Origin: Kappaphycus alvarezii
Lineage: Eukaryota > Rhodophyta > Florideophyceae > Gigartinales > Solieriaceae
Direction: 5' to 3'
Length of the DNA: 64,000 bases
Assembly: GCA_002205965.3 (NCBI GenBank)
Contig: NADL03000624.1
Span: 744,001 to 808,000 of the forward strand
Position numbers and translations under genes: made by a program. The notes under the pieces are model-generated. The model ran no database searches and had not been told where the DNA came from. It saw only the letters and a program-made list of their open reading frames with translations. This document shows, piece after piece, positions 12,162-22,528 of the stretch (position 1 is the stretch's first letter; each line of letters begins with the position of its first letter).

Positions 12162-12372
12162 TATACGTCCACTTTTTGTTTATAGACTATTTTTTCAGTC
12201 TTTGCTTTTCCTTTCACTGTAAACACTTGATCTTTCAATTCTTTTTGTTCTCAATTTGTTTTTTTGTTTTCAATTTGTTTTTTTTCAATTTGTTTTTTAA
12301 CTTTCAAGCGAGAATCACAATTAATTTGATAATTAAATTTACTCAGAACAAGAAGGGAGATCCATATCTAAT

Positions 12373-13143
12373 TTAAACTAGCTCTAACTTATTACTGACA
12401 ACCTTGAGATAATTTTTGCCAGATAGATAGCGCTGCAAATGCGAATGACTGTCAAACTTCAGCTTAAATTCGGAACAGTAAAGAAATTTTCTAGTTTTGG
12501 ACGCGATTGAGGTGTTTTTTGCTCCTGACGTGGTCAAAAAACGTTTTTGACCCGTTGCACGTGACGTTGCACAATTTACAAGTGTGTTTTTTTGCGGCGG
12601 TGCGTGTCTTTTTAGATATAAAAACACCCGCTCTGCCCGTCAGGCTGCAGTCGAGTTTGCAACACAGCCGTGGAGGACCCTTTTCTCGACTGTCAGCAGT
12701 TGTAATGGCCGGGGGGCTGTAAGGTCAATAACTGAGAGTAGACGGCGAGCTACAGTAGGTAGATCTGAAACCTGAACTTGAGTACGAACTGAAACGATTC
12801 CGATGGAACCTGAGTCTGAAACCGTAGGGACAGCTGTCACTTTCGCATTGGTCATAGTAGATGGCGTCGGAATGGTCCGAATCGGCGATTTCTGGGTACC
12901 ACGTGTAGAACTTTAATTGGTTTTCTGTCCACTTGGTAATACCTCGTTGGTCTTGGTAGACGGCGTAATTGGCGAAATTAGTGTGGCAGACGTATTTCCA
13001 GGTCTGACAGTAGGGGAACGGGCGGACGGTGCAGTGGATGTCAGCTTACAGAGAGCTGATCTGGATTCCAGTCCCATTCTGGATCCACCTGGGCCAGGCT
13101 GGCTACGTGGCACTTCAAGCGTATCGCGGTTCTTATTGGCCAC
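12373..13143 (-). pseudogene. Element A leader ORF upstream of gag, broken by two stops
   Basis: Three open pieces (13143-12913, 12855-12640, 12627-12373) share one reading frame and are separated only by in-frame stops, so they were probably a single N-terminal ORF of about 255 codons. The first part is rich in Ser, Thr and Pro ('TSTAPSARSPTVRPGNTSA'). No domain is recognised. It sits between the 5' LTR and gag. It may be a long N-terminal extension of gag or a separate small ORF. Confidence 0.45.
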
Positions 13144-13306
13144 TAGATAGTGTTCGAAAAGAATTTAAAAAAATACGTATTGTTAGAATTTGCCGGCTTA
13201 CACTTGGCTCTAAACAACGAGGAAATAGAACAAATAGGTATTTTTTCACTATCGAATAGCAAATAAACTTACTTCTTAAATTCACCGAAAACCGGTAAAT
13301 CGGGAT

Positions 13307-13721
13307 TGTCGCCCAAATTCAAGGTTTAGAGTAGAAAAAGCAGACGAGCGGCGTTAGCGGCGAGTCTGAAAAAAAATTAGACGTTTTTGCTAGTATAGAA
13401 AAGTTGAGTAGGTTGAGAATAAAATTGTTGATGTTGTTTTTACTTCAGTGCCCAAGGCGGCTAGGCCTTTTATAGGCAGTAGATGTCGTCGACTATCTCT
13501 AGCACATCTACTAACTATCTACTAGATTCCCTAGCGGATAGTCCTGCTGACGGCCCTAGTGACCTTTACACTACAACGGTCCTAGCAGGCATCGCTAACA
13601 GTACAATAGGATAGAGAAAATATAGACTACGTAGGATAAAAAATAGAAGTGAGGGCAAAAAACTACACTACAGGACAGTAAATAGAACATAAATAAATTA
13701 TGTCTATCCTGTATTACAACA
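13307..13721 (-). repeat. Element A 5' LTR (right copy)
   Basis: Pair of 7106-7522. On the minus strand it begins TGTTGTAATACAGG and ends GCGACA. No convincing primer binding site could be seen just inside it. Confidence 0.85.
13467..13474 (-). promoter_or_regulatory. TATA box candidate in element A 5' LTR
   Basis: The minus strand reads TATAAAAG within CCTATAAAAGGCC. It is conserved in the other LTR, about 250 bases from the LTR start. Confidence 0.5.
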
Positions 13722-13726
13722 ATTGA

Positions 13727-13932
13727 GTGAGGTCAGCGGGTTTAGATTGCGAACCCTCCTGCAAGAGGGTGCGAGGGGGTTCTTGAAGGTGATTTAGAAG
13801 ATGTCTGTGCCGCCGATATGCCCCATCGCGCTAATGTCTGGTCTGGTGCGGTAAAAGCCTTCTCGCGGTTGCACGACTGGATGTAGTCACTGTGATATGT
13901 ACAGTATGTGCAACACTGCAGTACAGTACTAT
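13727..13932. other. Spacer between divergent elements A and B
   Basis: About 200 bp between the 5' LTR of A (leftward) and the 5' LTR of B (rightward). It ends in a TACAGTAC-type cluster (13896-13932). No gene is visible. Confidence 0.5.
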
Positions 13933-14316
13933 TGTTGTACAGTGTATACTGTACGAACGGCCTCAGCCAATCACAGGCAACGACTGATTTGACTTGGCAG
14001 ATCCAATGATTTGTGCCCTAAACATCGAAGTGGCAATACTACTGTACAGTATTGTGCTCCCGGTAATACAGTGGCTATCGTCTACTGTATCTGCTATTCT
14101 ATAGCTGTCGAACGGCTATATAAGGAAGCCCTCACTGCCCGATCGGGGCGTGAAGAGAGAGGCAGTTTTGGATTGAGAGAGAAATATCGACCGTTCTAGT
14201 GACTCCACCTACTAAAACAACCAAATACGGGACTGCGACTGCATCCCGGGGACCTTTGTACCCGTTCACTTTGGCTTCCTTTCCCGCTCCTCCTCGCTGA
14301 CACTACCCATACTACA
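13933..14316 (+). repeat. Element B 5' LTR
   Basis: Starts TGTTGTACAGTG and ends CCATACTACA. Its start holds two overlapping TGTACAGT-type palindromes. Same length as the 3' copy at 20354-20737. Confidence 0.85.
14117..14124 (+). promoter_or_regulatory. TATA box candidate in element B LTR
   Basis: TATATAAG in the context GGCTATATAAGGAAG, repeated at 20538-20545 in the other LTR. Placed about 185 bp into the LTR, as for a U3 promoter. Confidence 0.55.
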
Positions 14317-14319
14317 GTT

Positions 14320-15645
14320 ATGGGCCCAGGGAAGGACTTAGAGAAAGGTTTTGGCATGATGAACCCTCGGGTATTCAAACGGGACCAAGACCTCCTATCG
14401 TGGAGAAAGAAAGTTGCAAGTTGGGTTTACTTAACTGCAACCGCAGCCGAGAAGGGAGAACACAAATTCTACGAACAGGGATTCCACACTCTTGAGCGTC
14501 AACTATAAGATCGAGGTCTTCGCCAAGCTCAGCAGAGTCTTGTAGACGAAGCGCAAGAGCAAGGAAAGATCGATTACTAGCGGGAAGACCAGGTCAAAGC
14601 TGTGCAAGAGATCGTGGACTTGATTGCCCAAGATCCTCCCATCTCCGTGGTTACTCGCCTCATTGATTCCCTCAATAAGGTGACTTCTTGCAAGCGCGAG
14701 AACAATGAAGACTTGAAGCGTTATGTGTCTATGTTTCGCGGACTCGCCGCAGAGCACCTGATGAAAGCAGGATCAACCAGTCAATCTCAAATCGGAGAAG
14801 TACTGGCAATAACACTGCTCAATAACTCCTCTCTCTCACAAGCGTCCCTTACCAGTGCCAAGCTCAGACTTATTGGAATGTCGGAGGAAAGAAGCAAGGG
14901 AATGATACGCGCTGAGAAAAAGGTCACATTTACTTTGGATGAGGCACAGAAGATATCTTTGAGTACCAGAAAGGTTTCTATTTCGATTTCAAGAGCCTCT
15001 AGGAGTTCCAATCGTACTGGCAAACTCTCCATCAGGAAAGTGACGGGACGGTTCAATGATATATGTCGAGATGCCAAGCCCATCTTCGATAACATCAAGA
15101 AACTAAATGGCACTCGAGATATAGCCAAATACATTGCTTCCTCTGGTCGTCGTTGCACCTTAAGTCTGGATGACGCGGTGGATGTACTCCTCTCTCTTGC
15201 TCAAACTACCAACAAAACTGAAGCGTCGGTAAAAAAGGCTCATATTGAGTCTGCAGTTGACCATAGAGTTAAGAGTTTCTTTGGAAGTCAAAAGAATGGT
15301 CAACGAGAGTCAAGGATCAGAAACCAGTCAAATCATTGCGCTTTCAACGGAAATAAGCGGAAAACTTACGGCAACGACGGCGATAATTACAAATCCGATC
15401 GGGATGGAAAGAGGAAGAAGTCAACAATGCTGGCGAAACTCGTCGGAGAAGCCTGCATGGACTGTGGAAGGAAGGATCGCGCTCGAGGTGATTTGAAGTG
15501 CCAGCGTCCGAGCTATGCCACTTTCAAGATTCGAGAAGCAAAAGATCGCCATGACGAAGATTCCGAAAGAAACAGAATACCTGAAATATTCGATGGGTAT
15601 TTTCGTCCGGGCTCCAAGCATTCCAAGGGCAAAGGAGCCTGGTAA
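14320..15645 (+). pseudogene. Element B gag, two in-frame stops
   Basis: An ATG lies four bases after the 5' LTR, and one frame runs to 15645 with stops only near 14506 and 14578. The protein is basic and helical ('MGPGKDLEKGFGMM...', 'LIDSLNKVTSCKRENNEDLKRYVSMFRGLAAEHL'), as in copia gag. Near the end, 'CMDCGRKDRARGDLKC' looks like a zinc knuckle that has lost its His. The start so close to the LTR leaves little room for a primer site, which is unusual. I cannot say whether initiation really occurs there. Confidence 0.65.
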
Positions 15646-15677
15646 GCGTAATCCCTACCAAGTCTGATCTGATACCC

Positions 15678-16172
15678 ATGCATAGCGATCCGAATCCTAT
15701 TTTGGACGAGGGTTGCTCCCGATCCGTCGGAGGAATTAAGTCAGCAGTAGCGCTGTCTTTAGCGATGGGCATCGAATTAAAGTTGGAGTCTTTAGATTGT
15801 GAGCCATTCTACCATGGTTATGGGCAGAACTGCAGTGATGCGGAGGTCACATTCGGCATATGGATACTACCTCTTGAAGATTTGAAAGGGAATAAAATCG
15901 TTAATCCGTTCTATATCACGAAAGGTGATGGTCCTCTTCTACTTGTAAATTGTGTATTGAGCAAGTCTGATGTGCTCAATTCGCATACACCCCGTGTTCT
16001 TATTATACCTTCAGGTGTAATAGAAGGATCGGATAGCAAAATCGTGCTTCCGATCTATGTTACTGAAGGTAGAGAAACTCGAATTCATCTTCATGTTGTT
16101 ATGAGCCAAATATCCAAGTTCCAAAGCTACCTTGCCACCCAGCGGGCTTTGCTTGGAACCAATGGAGACTAG
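15678..16172 (+). pseudogene. Element B aspartic protease region
   Basis: It begins in a different frame from gag. Near its start it reads 'ILDEGCSRSVGGIKSA', aligned with the I-x-D-S/T-G-A-x-x-S-V-x-G motif of copia proteases. Here Ser/Thr-Gly-Ala is replaced by Glu-Gly-Cys, so catalysis is doubtful unless this is a lineage-specific form. The later 'HTPRVLIIPSGV' region is consistent with the rest of a protease fold. The stop at 16172 separates it from integrase in the same frame. Confidence 0.55.
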
Positions 16173-16202
16173 GCAGACGAAATTAGCAAACAATCGCGTT
16201 TC

Positions 16203-17400
16203 ATGGGAAATTCTGCGAAAGAGTTCGCTTCAAAATTTCACCTGTACTCGCATTTGCCTCTAAAGGAAATGAAGGATTTCTGCAAACGGAACGGATTTCT
16301 TTCTCCACTCTTAGAGCAAGCCCTCGAATCTGTCGTGGAAAAGTGCTCCAGCTGCAAGACGACTGGACGTCCGTTCAATGTGCGCAAGATGTCCTTGAAA
16401 AAGCCACTTCGAACATTTAACGAGGACGTGCAAATCGATTTCATGTACGTGGTTGAATTGACGAAGTAACCAGTACTCCATATGAAAGACCTGGCTTCAC
16501 GCTTCTGCAATGCGGTTGTTATGTCGACTAGGGATATGGAAGAAGCTGGAAGAATCTTTGAAACTCACTGGATCGCAGTGAATGGAGCCCCTGAATCAAT
16601 ATCGTTTGATTAGGAATTCGACAATGATGATTTTTGCAAGACGTTGCAAAAACATGTCATCAAACCGAAGCCTCGTCCGGCGAGGAGACATAGCAAAATC
16701 GGTTCAGTAGAAAGTGAAAACTTCACCCTATGTCTTATGTCACTGCGTATTCTAAAGGATGCAATGCAGGAACGAAACACACGTAGTACTTCGTTCACGG
16801 TTCAGAAAATCGTCTCAAGAGCCGTATTTGCAACGAATCTTCTTCGTGTAAATAATCGTATCAGTGCCTTTGAACTTGCAAGAGGATACACATCATATAT
16901 TCTTGGTCTTCCACAGATGCCAGTGGACATTGAGTTAATTGACGCACATTATAAGCAAGTCGCACGCCGCACGCTCTCAAAGATGTTGGAATCTCGATCT
17001 TCTAACACTGTTCTGTCAAATAATTTGACGAGAAGAACTCCAGTGTACTTCTTTGAGAAGCAAACGAAACATGGTGTTTGGAATTTGGGTTACGTCCAAA
17101 ACGCAAAAGAACATTTCTTCGAGCTCGCACGGAGCAAATACGGAGCCGGGAAACGGCTGAAAGTCGCATACGAGTACATACGGCTCTACACATCTTCATC
17201 CCTTTTGCAGGAGTTGGACAGTATCGAGGATTCAGAACAAGTACGTGGCAATCAGATCCCGTTGGATGAAAAAGGTGCATCTGTTGCCGCTGCACCTATC
17301 CTGTCTGCTTCTATACCAAGACCAATACTAGAGACTGAACAATCTCGAAGAGAAGCTGTCAATGACGAACATCGTTCTTCATTGTTATCGAGTCTTATCG
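16203..17400 (+). pseudogene. Element B integrase (copia type)
   Basis: Same frame as the protease, with stops at about 16467 and 16612. Zinc domain: 'LYSHLPLKEMKDFC' and 'CSSCKTTGRP'. Catalytic core: 'EDVQIDFMYVVEL' (first Asp), 'WIAVNGAPESISFD' then stop and 'EFDN' (second Asp at the D-x-EF block), and 'RRHSKIGSVESENF' (catalytic Glu in GSVE-x-N). The C-terminal part continues openly ('RTPVYFFEKQTKHGVWNLGYV', the W-module-like segment). Only two nonsense changes separate it from an open frame. Confidence 0.8.
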
Positions 17401-17639
17401 ATGACATCCAAAAAAATCGAATAATCGTTCCGCAGTCGTCTTCGTTCCTTGTGACTAAGGATAATGCCAATCAGGCTACGTTCAAGAGTGTCGAATTTGA
17501 CATAAATCAGAATACTCCAACCAGTCGACCGGACAAAGATGTTGCAACTAGCCCTCTCGCGGATAGTACGAAGTTCTCGCAAGAGTTAAAATCACAAAAG
17601 CAAACCATACTTCGGCAAATTCGAAATGCAATTGGTTAT

Positions 17640-18691
17640 GAGCCTGTGACGGAAAGTAAGATCGTTTCAATGGCGCCAAGGTGGCTTAATGACGAATCCA
17701 TCGAGAAGGAAAAGTCTACTTACCAGGATAAAAACGCGTACGAGGAAGTCGATATTAGAAACCTACCAAGAGATGCAAATCTAATATCCTCGCATTGTTT
17801 CTTCCAAGTAAAATTGATGGAGAATCAGACAAATTGAAATTGAATTGCAGATTGGTCCCACACGGTAAAAGGGAAAAGGAGAAGAATTTCATCCGTAAGG
17901 ACTCAGCAACGGCTCAGTTTCCTGTAATACTGGCTCTTCTTTCTGCTGCAGCGATATTTCGGTTCTCCTTGGCGACGATTGACATTTCTGGCCCTTTCCT
18001 CCAATCCGGATCTTTGAATCGAAAAGTATATGTCCACTTCCCGAAAGGATAGACAAAGAACAGCTTCTTCGTGTGGAAGCTGCTCGTCCCCGCCTACGGT
18101 CTTATGGAATCAGGCCGGCTGTGGCAACTCGCAGTTGAAGAATTGATGTTCAGCAGTGGGCTTGAATGCGTTCCTGGAATGCCGCAACTATTCTTGAAAC
18201 GGGATCCATCCGGAAATTTGCTTCTCATTGTCGCCAAAGTTGTGGATGATTTCCTACTTGCCGGTCACCCTCAACAGATTCAAGATTTCCATAATGCGAT
18301 TTCTAACCGATTCAAAGTCGGCAGATTCGTTTCCCAGTCGAATCTGGTCTTCAACAGGCTCCATATCCTTCAAGAGACTTATCTCAAAATCACTGTCTCG
18401 ATGCAGGAATACATGGACACCATTGAAAAAATCCCATTAGACCGCATTAGGAGGAAATATCAAGGAGCTAAATGCTCACCGGATGAGATTAAGTCATTCC
18501 AAGCACTTGCTGGAAAGCTTAATTGGCTTGGCCATGGAGTTCTCAGCCCTGCTGCCTTTGTATCGAGTGTTTTGCAGCAATGGACCTCCTATCTGAGATG
18601 GCACCACTTGAGTGAAGCCAATCGCGCTCTCCCTGAAATTCGACAGCCTCGCGGGTCCTCACGTATCGATTGCCTTCTAATCATGACGTAA
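17640..18691 (+). pseudogene. Element B reverse transcriptase (copia type)
   Basis: The frame changes once near 17820. It reads 'KLNCRLVPHGKREKEK' (the KARLV.KG region), 'LATIDISGPFLQSG' (first catalytic Asp), 'KVYVHFPKG' then a stop, 'LLVPAYGLMESGRLWQ' (L..LYGL..S.R.W), and 'VAKVVDDFLLAGH', the YVDD box with Val in place of Tyr. The block 'DEIKSFQALAGKLNWLGHGVLSPAAFV' matches the 'Y....G.L.YL....P' thumb segment. Both DD residues are kept. Confidence 0.82.
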
Positions 18692-19200
18692 GTAGCAACG
18701 ATGCGGCTTACTTAGCGTTCTGTGACGCGAATCAAGGCAAATCTTCCTACGCCCAAACAGGTTACCTCTCTGGATTCTTCCTTCCGAACTCTAAGATATT
18801 CTATGCCATTGACTGGCACAGCTTTAAGCAGGATCGAGTCTCGTTTTCGTCCATGGGGGCGGAGATACTAGCAGCCGCAGAGTCATCCAATCCACGACAA
18901 ATGGCATACTGCTTGTCGAAGGTGTACGCGGCTGATCGTTCCCTGCCTCTTGTGTTGACGGTTGACTCACATGGACTCTACTCGACCATCACCACTCTCC
19001 ACGAAGGTCGCGATTACAGGCTGCGACAAACAGTCGAAATGTTGACAGACTCCTTTGAGTCAGGAGAAATCGCTGTTATGCAATAGATAAAGGGCGCCAA
19101 CAACATCGCTGATGCCCTGACAAAGAGGAACTAGGGCACCTTCCGCAAACTCAATCAAACCTGCGCTCTTGGACTCTTAGACTCTGATATTCTTCATGAA
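18670..19200 (+). pseudogene. Element B RNase H (copia type)
   Basis: After a frameshift near 18680 the frame reads 'AYLAFCDANQG' (first Asp), 'SSMGAEILAAAESS' (the catalytic Glu of the copia S..EAE motif, here S-x-GAEI), 'LVLTVDSHGLYSTI' (second Asp), and after a stop at 19084-19086 'GANNIADALTKRN', the NIAD..TK motif with the last Asp. All four acidic residues are recognisable. The end near 19190 marks the end of pol. Confidence 0.8.
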
Positions 19201-19554
19201 GCCGAGAGAGTCAAACCAAAAGAGGAAATCAAAACGGATATCCAGTGATTCATTGAGGCCACAAACCATTTTACGATTGTGTACCATCCTGATGGCCGCT
19301 CAATACCATAACCTCGATACACTACTTGATTATGGACTTGCGTTTCCGTTCAATAATCTTGGATTTATTCGTTACTGGTTTTCAAGCTTGTGCAAAGTTT
19401 CTTGAAATAACCATTAACTGGTGCCGACTTCGAATAATGCTCTGTATACGAGCACCTGTGCAATATGTACCCTCTTCCTCGATTCGAATAATTGGACACG
19501 CGGGATATTTGGAACCACTCCAACCAATTGGCCATCCTTTATTTTAATTGAGAA
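19200..19554 (+). other. Non-coding 3' part of element B
   Basis: AT-rich text between the end of pol and the antisense ORF. Three overlapping short open frames, none with recognisable content. Confidence 0.4.
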
Positions 19555-19992
19555 TTATTCGAATTCTAATTTACTTCTCACACTTCTGTCCCATAGAGAT
19601 CCACATGTTGAACACGTCTCCACTGTTTGGGGTGTACAGTCTTCTTCGCCGAAATCTGCCTCTACCGCCTCATCATCTACCAACCGGTGCCGGGGGTAGT
19701 CAGTGCCAGGTTTCTTCTCTGATTCCGTAGACGACACGCCGTCAGTAGGAGGTGACGGTTTGGGTGACATATAGCTCGCGCTCGAAGAACTACTTTCGTC
19801 CAGGTCAAATTTTGGGCCTCTCGCGCTGAAAAAAATAACATCTGAAGTGTCATCTACAAGGGAATTGCTGTCGAACCAGCGCAAAGGGAAACCCTGGTCA
19901 TTTCGAAGGGGTGAAGGGGGTGATGCCTGAATGGGAGCGTGCGCATTCACAAGGTCTGGATTGTTGAATGGAAACCTTGGGGAAGAAGACAT
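19555..19992 (-). CDS. Antisense ORF inside element B, 145 codons, unknown function
   Basis: Complete ATG-to-stop frame on the strand opposite to gag-pol, located between RNase H and the 3' LTR. Low-complexity, acidic and Ser/Pro-rich ('DLDESSSSSASYMSPKPSPP', 'VDDEAVEADFGEED'), with a short core 'LRWFDSNSLV ... FFSARGPKFDL' and a C-terminal 'CSTCGSLW'. No known domain is recognised. Candidate TATA-like runs lie upstream on the minus strand near 20050-20060. Element D also carries antisense ORFs in the same position, one with a similar core (FDSN ... AR ... FDL). It may be an accessory ORF or a chance frame. Confidence 0.4.
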   Translation of the reverse strand: MSSSPRFPFNNPDLVNAHAPIQASPPSPLRNDQGFPLRWFDSNSLVDDTSDVIFFSARGPKFDLDESSSSSASYMSPKPSPPTDGVSSTESEKKPGTDYPRHRLVDDEAVEADFGEEDCTPQTVETCSTCGSLWDRSVRSKLEFE

Positions 19993-20353
19993 TGCTGTTG
20001 GATGTTATGGCTGAAGAGGAACTGCGAATGCTGAAGAAGATTAAGTGTTATATGTATAAACTCTAGACGGATCAGAAGTCGATTGCTTTTGTCAATTGGG
20101 TCATTTGGCAAACATTGCTGACATCAAAGCTGCAGTTTTTTTATTGTTTTTTTCATGGTGCCGAAATATGTTCGTTCTGGACCAATAAGAAGCGTTTTTA
20201 TGCTGCACTTTACTGTACTTCACATAGAAAACGGCTGATTTCAATTTAATCGACGTGCACACTTATTATTTACGTTTCGTAATACTCAGTTCAAGGATTT
20301 GAATTAATTCGGCCCCTTACTGTATAAGGACCGTTTCGGCCCAATCGGGGGTT

Positions 20354-20737
20354 TGTTGTACAGTGTATACTGTACGAACGGTCTCGGCCAATCACAGGCC
20401 ACGACTGATTTGACTTGGCAGATCCAATAATTTGTGCCCTAAACAGCCAAGTGGCAATACTACTGTACAGTATTGTGCTCCCGGTAATACAATGGCTATC
20501 GTCTACTGTATCTTCTATTCTATAGCTGTCGAACGGCTATATAAGGAAGCCCTCACTGCCCGATTGGGGCGTGAGGTGAGAGGCAGTTTTGGATTGAGAG
20601 AGAAATATCGACCGTTCTAGTGACTCCACCTACTAAAACAACCAAATACGGGACTGCGACTGCATCCCGGGGACCTTTGTACCCGTTCACTTTGGCTTCC
20701 TTTCCCGCTCCCCTTCGCTGACACTACGCATAATACA
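20354..20737 (+). repeat. Element B 3' LTR
   Basis: Pair of 13933-14316, with the same TG...CA ends. It is preceded by a purine-rich tract (AATCGGGGG) at about 20343-20351 that fits a polypurine tract. Confidence 0.85.
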
Positions 20738-20742
20738 ACTAA

Positions 20743-21060
20743 ACTGTGTATGGTACTGTACAGTACAGTAATACTATACGTATGGTATCTACAGCACGTA
20801 GAAAGTTGGAATTGGTTGGGTTTGTTGTTGTTGCTCCAGTCAGCCAGAAAGACGCCTGGAGTGTCATTTATATAGAGAAATATTGTCGCGGGCTGCTAGA
20901 GAGTTTTGGAACCTGAGAAGCAGTGAGCGTTCTGACTGACTATAATCCTCTTGTAAAGCCCGATGATACATACAGTATTTTATATCAAGCCTGGTGCAAG
21001 TCGGAAGCAAAGGTATTCTGGAAATAAGACGAATGGGAGAGTTTACCAAGCACTACCCTG
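20743..21060. other. Spacer without genes, TACAGT cluster
   Basis: 20752-20790 contains TACTGTACAGTACAGTA-type units. Nothing else was identified. Confidence 0.4.
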
Positions 21061-21900
21061 CATACGGAAGCTGATATTTGGCGAAGGATCCGCCACCAGG
21101 CATACTTAGAGACGCCTGCTGCAGCCTTTCTCACCGCACATCCGTCTGCGGTCAGCTGGACCTACAATAAGATAGGGTCAGTGATGCTACGCCGCCACCT
21201 GGGAGTTCACGTGTTTGACGATACTGTGCCGCTGCAATGCGCGGAGTGAAACAGGCCCATGGACAACCGAGGTGACCATGCAGCGGATTTTTGCAAAAAG
21301 GCCTTGGATGGACTAACCGGCACAATATCGTAGTGAAGGTATTTGGCCGACAAGTGCTCAAAGCAGCAGGAGTCGGCGTCCAATATGAGGTGAAATACTT
21401 ACTTTCCGGACTGAATGAGCGGCCTGCAGACATTCTAGTGTACCCGAGGTCGGAAGAGATCAACACCTTGCCGCCCCTCCGGTGGCGTACGACGTCACAG
21501 TAACATCGCCATTCCAAGAGGGGTTCATATCAATTGGAGTGCGTGAGGCGCGCGCCGTTGCCAATGCAGCGGAAAGACGGAAAAATGGGGAGCTTGCCAG
21601 CAAAGTAGCAGCCATCCCCGGTGAAGCCATCCCAGGACGATCAAAACCGGGATGGAAGTTTGTGCCGCTAGCCATAGACTCACTTGGATCGCCGTCTGCG
21701 ACGACGTCGAAGGTAATCGACGTATACGTGGTCGCTGTCGGAACCCTCAGCGGATGCTCGACGGGAGTAGTGAAGACTCGGCTTTATCAGCAGCTTAGTT
21801 ATGCGATTTGGTCCACGTGTGCCGCGTCTGTAATATGTCGCGCCTCACAACATGCAGAGTTTAGCTACCCTATTCAAACCTAACTTTGTTAGGTTTGTTA
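21060..21900 (+). pseudogene. LINE-like protein, C-terminal zinc and endonuclease-like domain
   Basis: Read across two frames. 'AAAFLTAHPSAVSW' is followed by 'MLRRHLGVHVFDDTVPLQCAE', a stop in place of Cys, then 'MDNRGDHAADFCKKGLGW' and 'RHNIVVKVFGR'. This is the CxxC...GDHA..C...RHN zinc-knuckle block found at the C-terminus of many LINE-like reverse transcriptases. It continues 'LNERPADILVY' and, after a frameshift near 21480, 'AYDVTVTSPFQEG', the RPAD...DVTV pattern of a PD-(D/E)XK-like (restriction-type) nuclease, then 'WKFVPLAIDSLG' and the terminal 'IQT' before a stop at 21883. No RT domain lies upstream in the window, so the copy is 5'-truncated. Confidence 0.7.
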
Positions 21901-22190
21901 CAGTGAGGTATCCAGAACTTTGTATGTTGCACCTGCATAGTTCTGTGGTAAAGTAATCGAACTCCATCCTCTTGTCCAGAGGTGCTTTTTGAGGAAGGTG
22001 CTGGCCAATAAGAAAATAGCTCCTGACTGGGCTGTATAAATTTGGCTCTTCTGTGAGCTAATTTACGTACGAATAAAAGTCCATATCTTCCCTTGTACGT
22101 ACGAATATTGCAGCACAGCAGACGCAGAGCAGTGTCCTGATACCGTCATCGAACGCAATTTACAGTTCGATACTGTGGTGTGGTAAAAAT
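21901..22190. other. Spacer between LINE fragment and element C
   Basis: No gene. A small inverted repeat, AACCTAA / TTAGGTT, spans about 21877-21896 just after the LINE stop codon. Confidence 0.4.
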
Positions 22191-22463
22191 GGTGGAATAA
22201 ATGGAAAATTATGGGTGAATATGATAAGGGGGCTTCGACGTGGCTGTGATCCACAACTGGAAGCAAGTCACGCTGTCACGTCTGCATCTCGAATGCATTT
22301 GCATCCGCCAGACTGTAAGCCACTCGAGACATGGCCACGTTGGCAGCTTACCGTTGCTCAAGGACTTGATGTGCGATCACAACCCGTCGAACAGTTCTAT
22401 ATAACCGACAACTTGGAAACCTTAGCCACAACTTCTGGTCCCTTCAAGTCGTCGCTTGTTCTC
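22191..22463 (+). repeat. Element C left direct repeat
   Basis: About 95 percent or more identical by eye to 26412-26683. It contains an open frame of some 70 codons ('RRGCDPQLEASHAVTS...') kept open in both copies, and a TATATAA at 22398-22404, 125 bp before the gag-like ATG, which may be its promoter. Confidence 0.8.
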
Positions 22464-22528
22464 ATCCTTCGAACCAGCTCCAGACGAATCACCGTCTAGG
22501 CCGATATTCACAACACAACACCCTTAGC

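Larger units (their letters stand above)
7106..13721 (-). mobile_element. Element A: copia-like LTR retrotransposon, minus strand
   Basis: Two long direct repeats (7106-7522 and 13307-13721) enclose, on the minus strand, gag with a zinc knuckle, then protease, integrase, reverse transcriptase and RNase H. Integrase before RT is the copia order. The outer ends are TG...CA, and the 5-bp ATTGA occurs on both sides (7101-7105 and 13722-13726), which marks a real insertion. By eye the LTRs differ at roughly a dozen sites plus a few indels (about 97 percent identity). All ORFs are interrupted by stops or frame changes, so the copy is dead. Confidence 0.88.
13933..20737 (+). mobile_element. Element B: copia-like LTR retrotransposon, plus strand
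   Basis: Direct repeats 13933-14316 and 20354-20737 (384 bp each, TG...CA ends) enclose gag, protease, integrase, RT and RNase H in copia order. The flanks are ACTAT (13928-13932) and ACTAA (20738-20742), a near-perfect 5-bp target duplication. By eye the LTRs differ at about 15 sites (about 96 percent identity). The pro-pol frame is one long reading frame broken by a few stops and two frameshifts, so it is far better preserved than the gypsy relic. An antisense ORF lies between RNase H and the 3' LTR. Confidence 0.88.
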
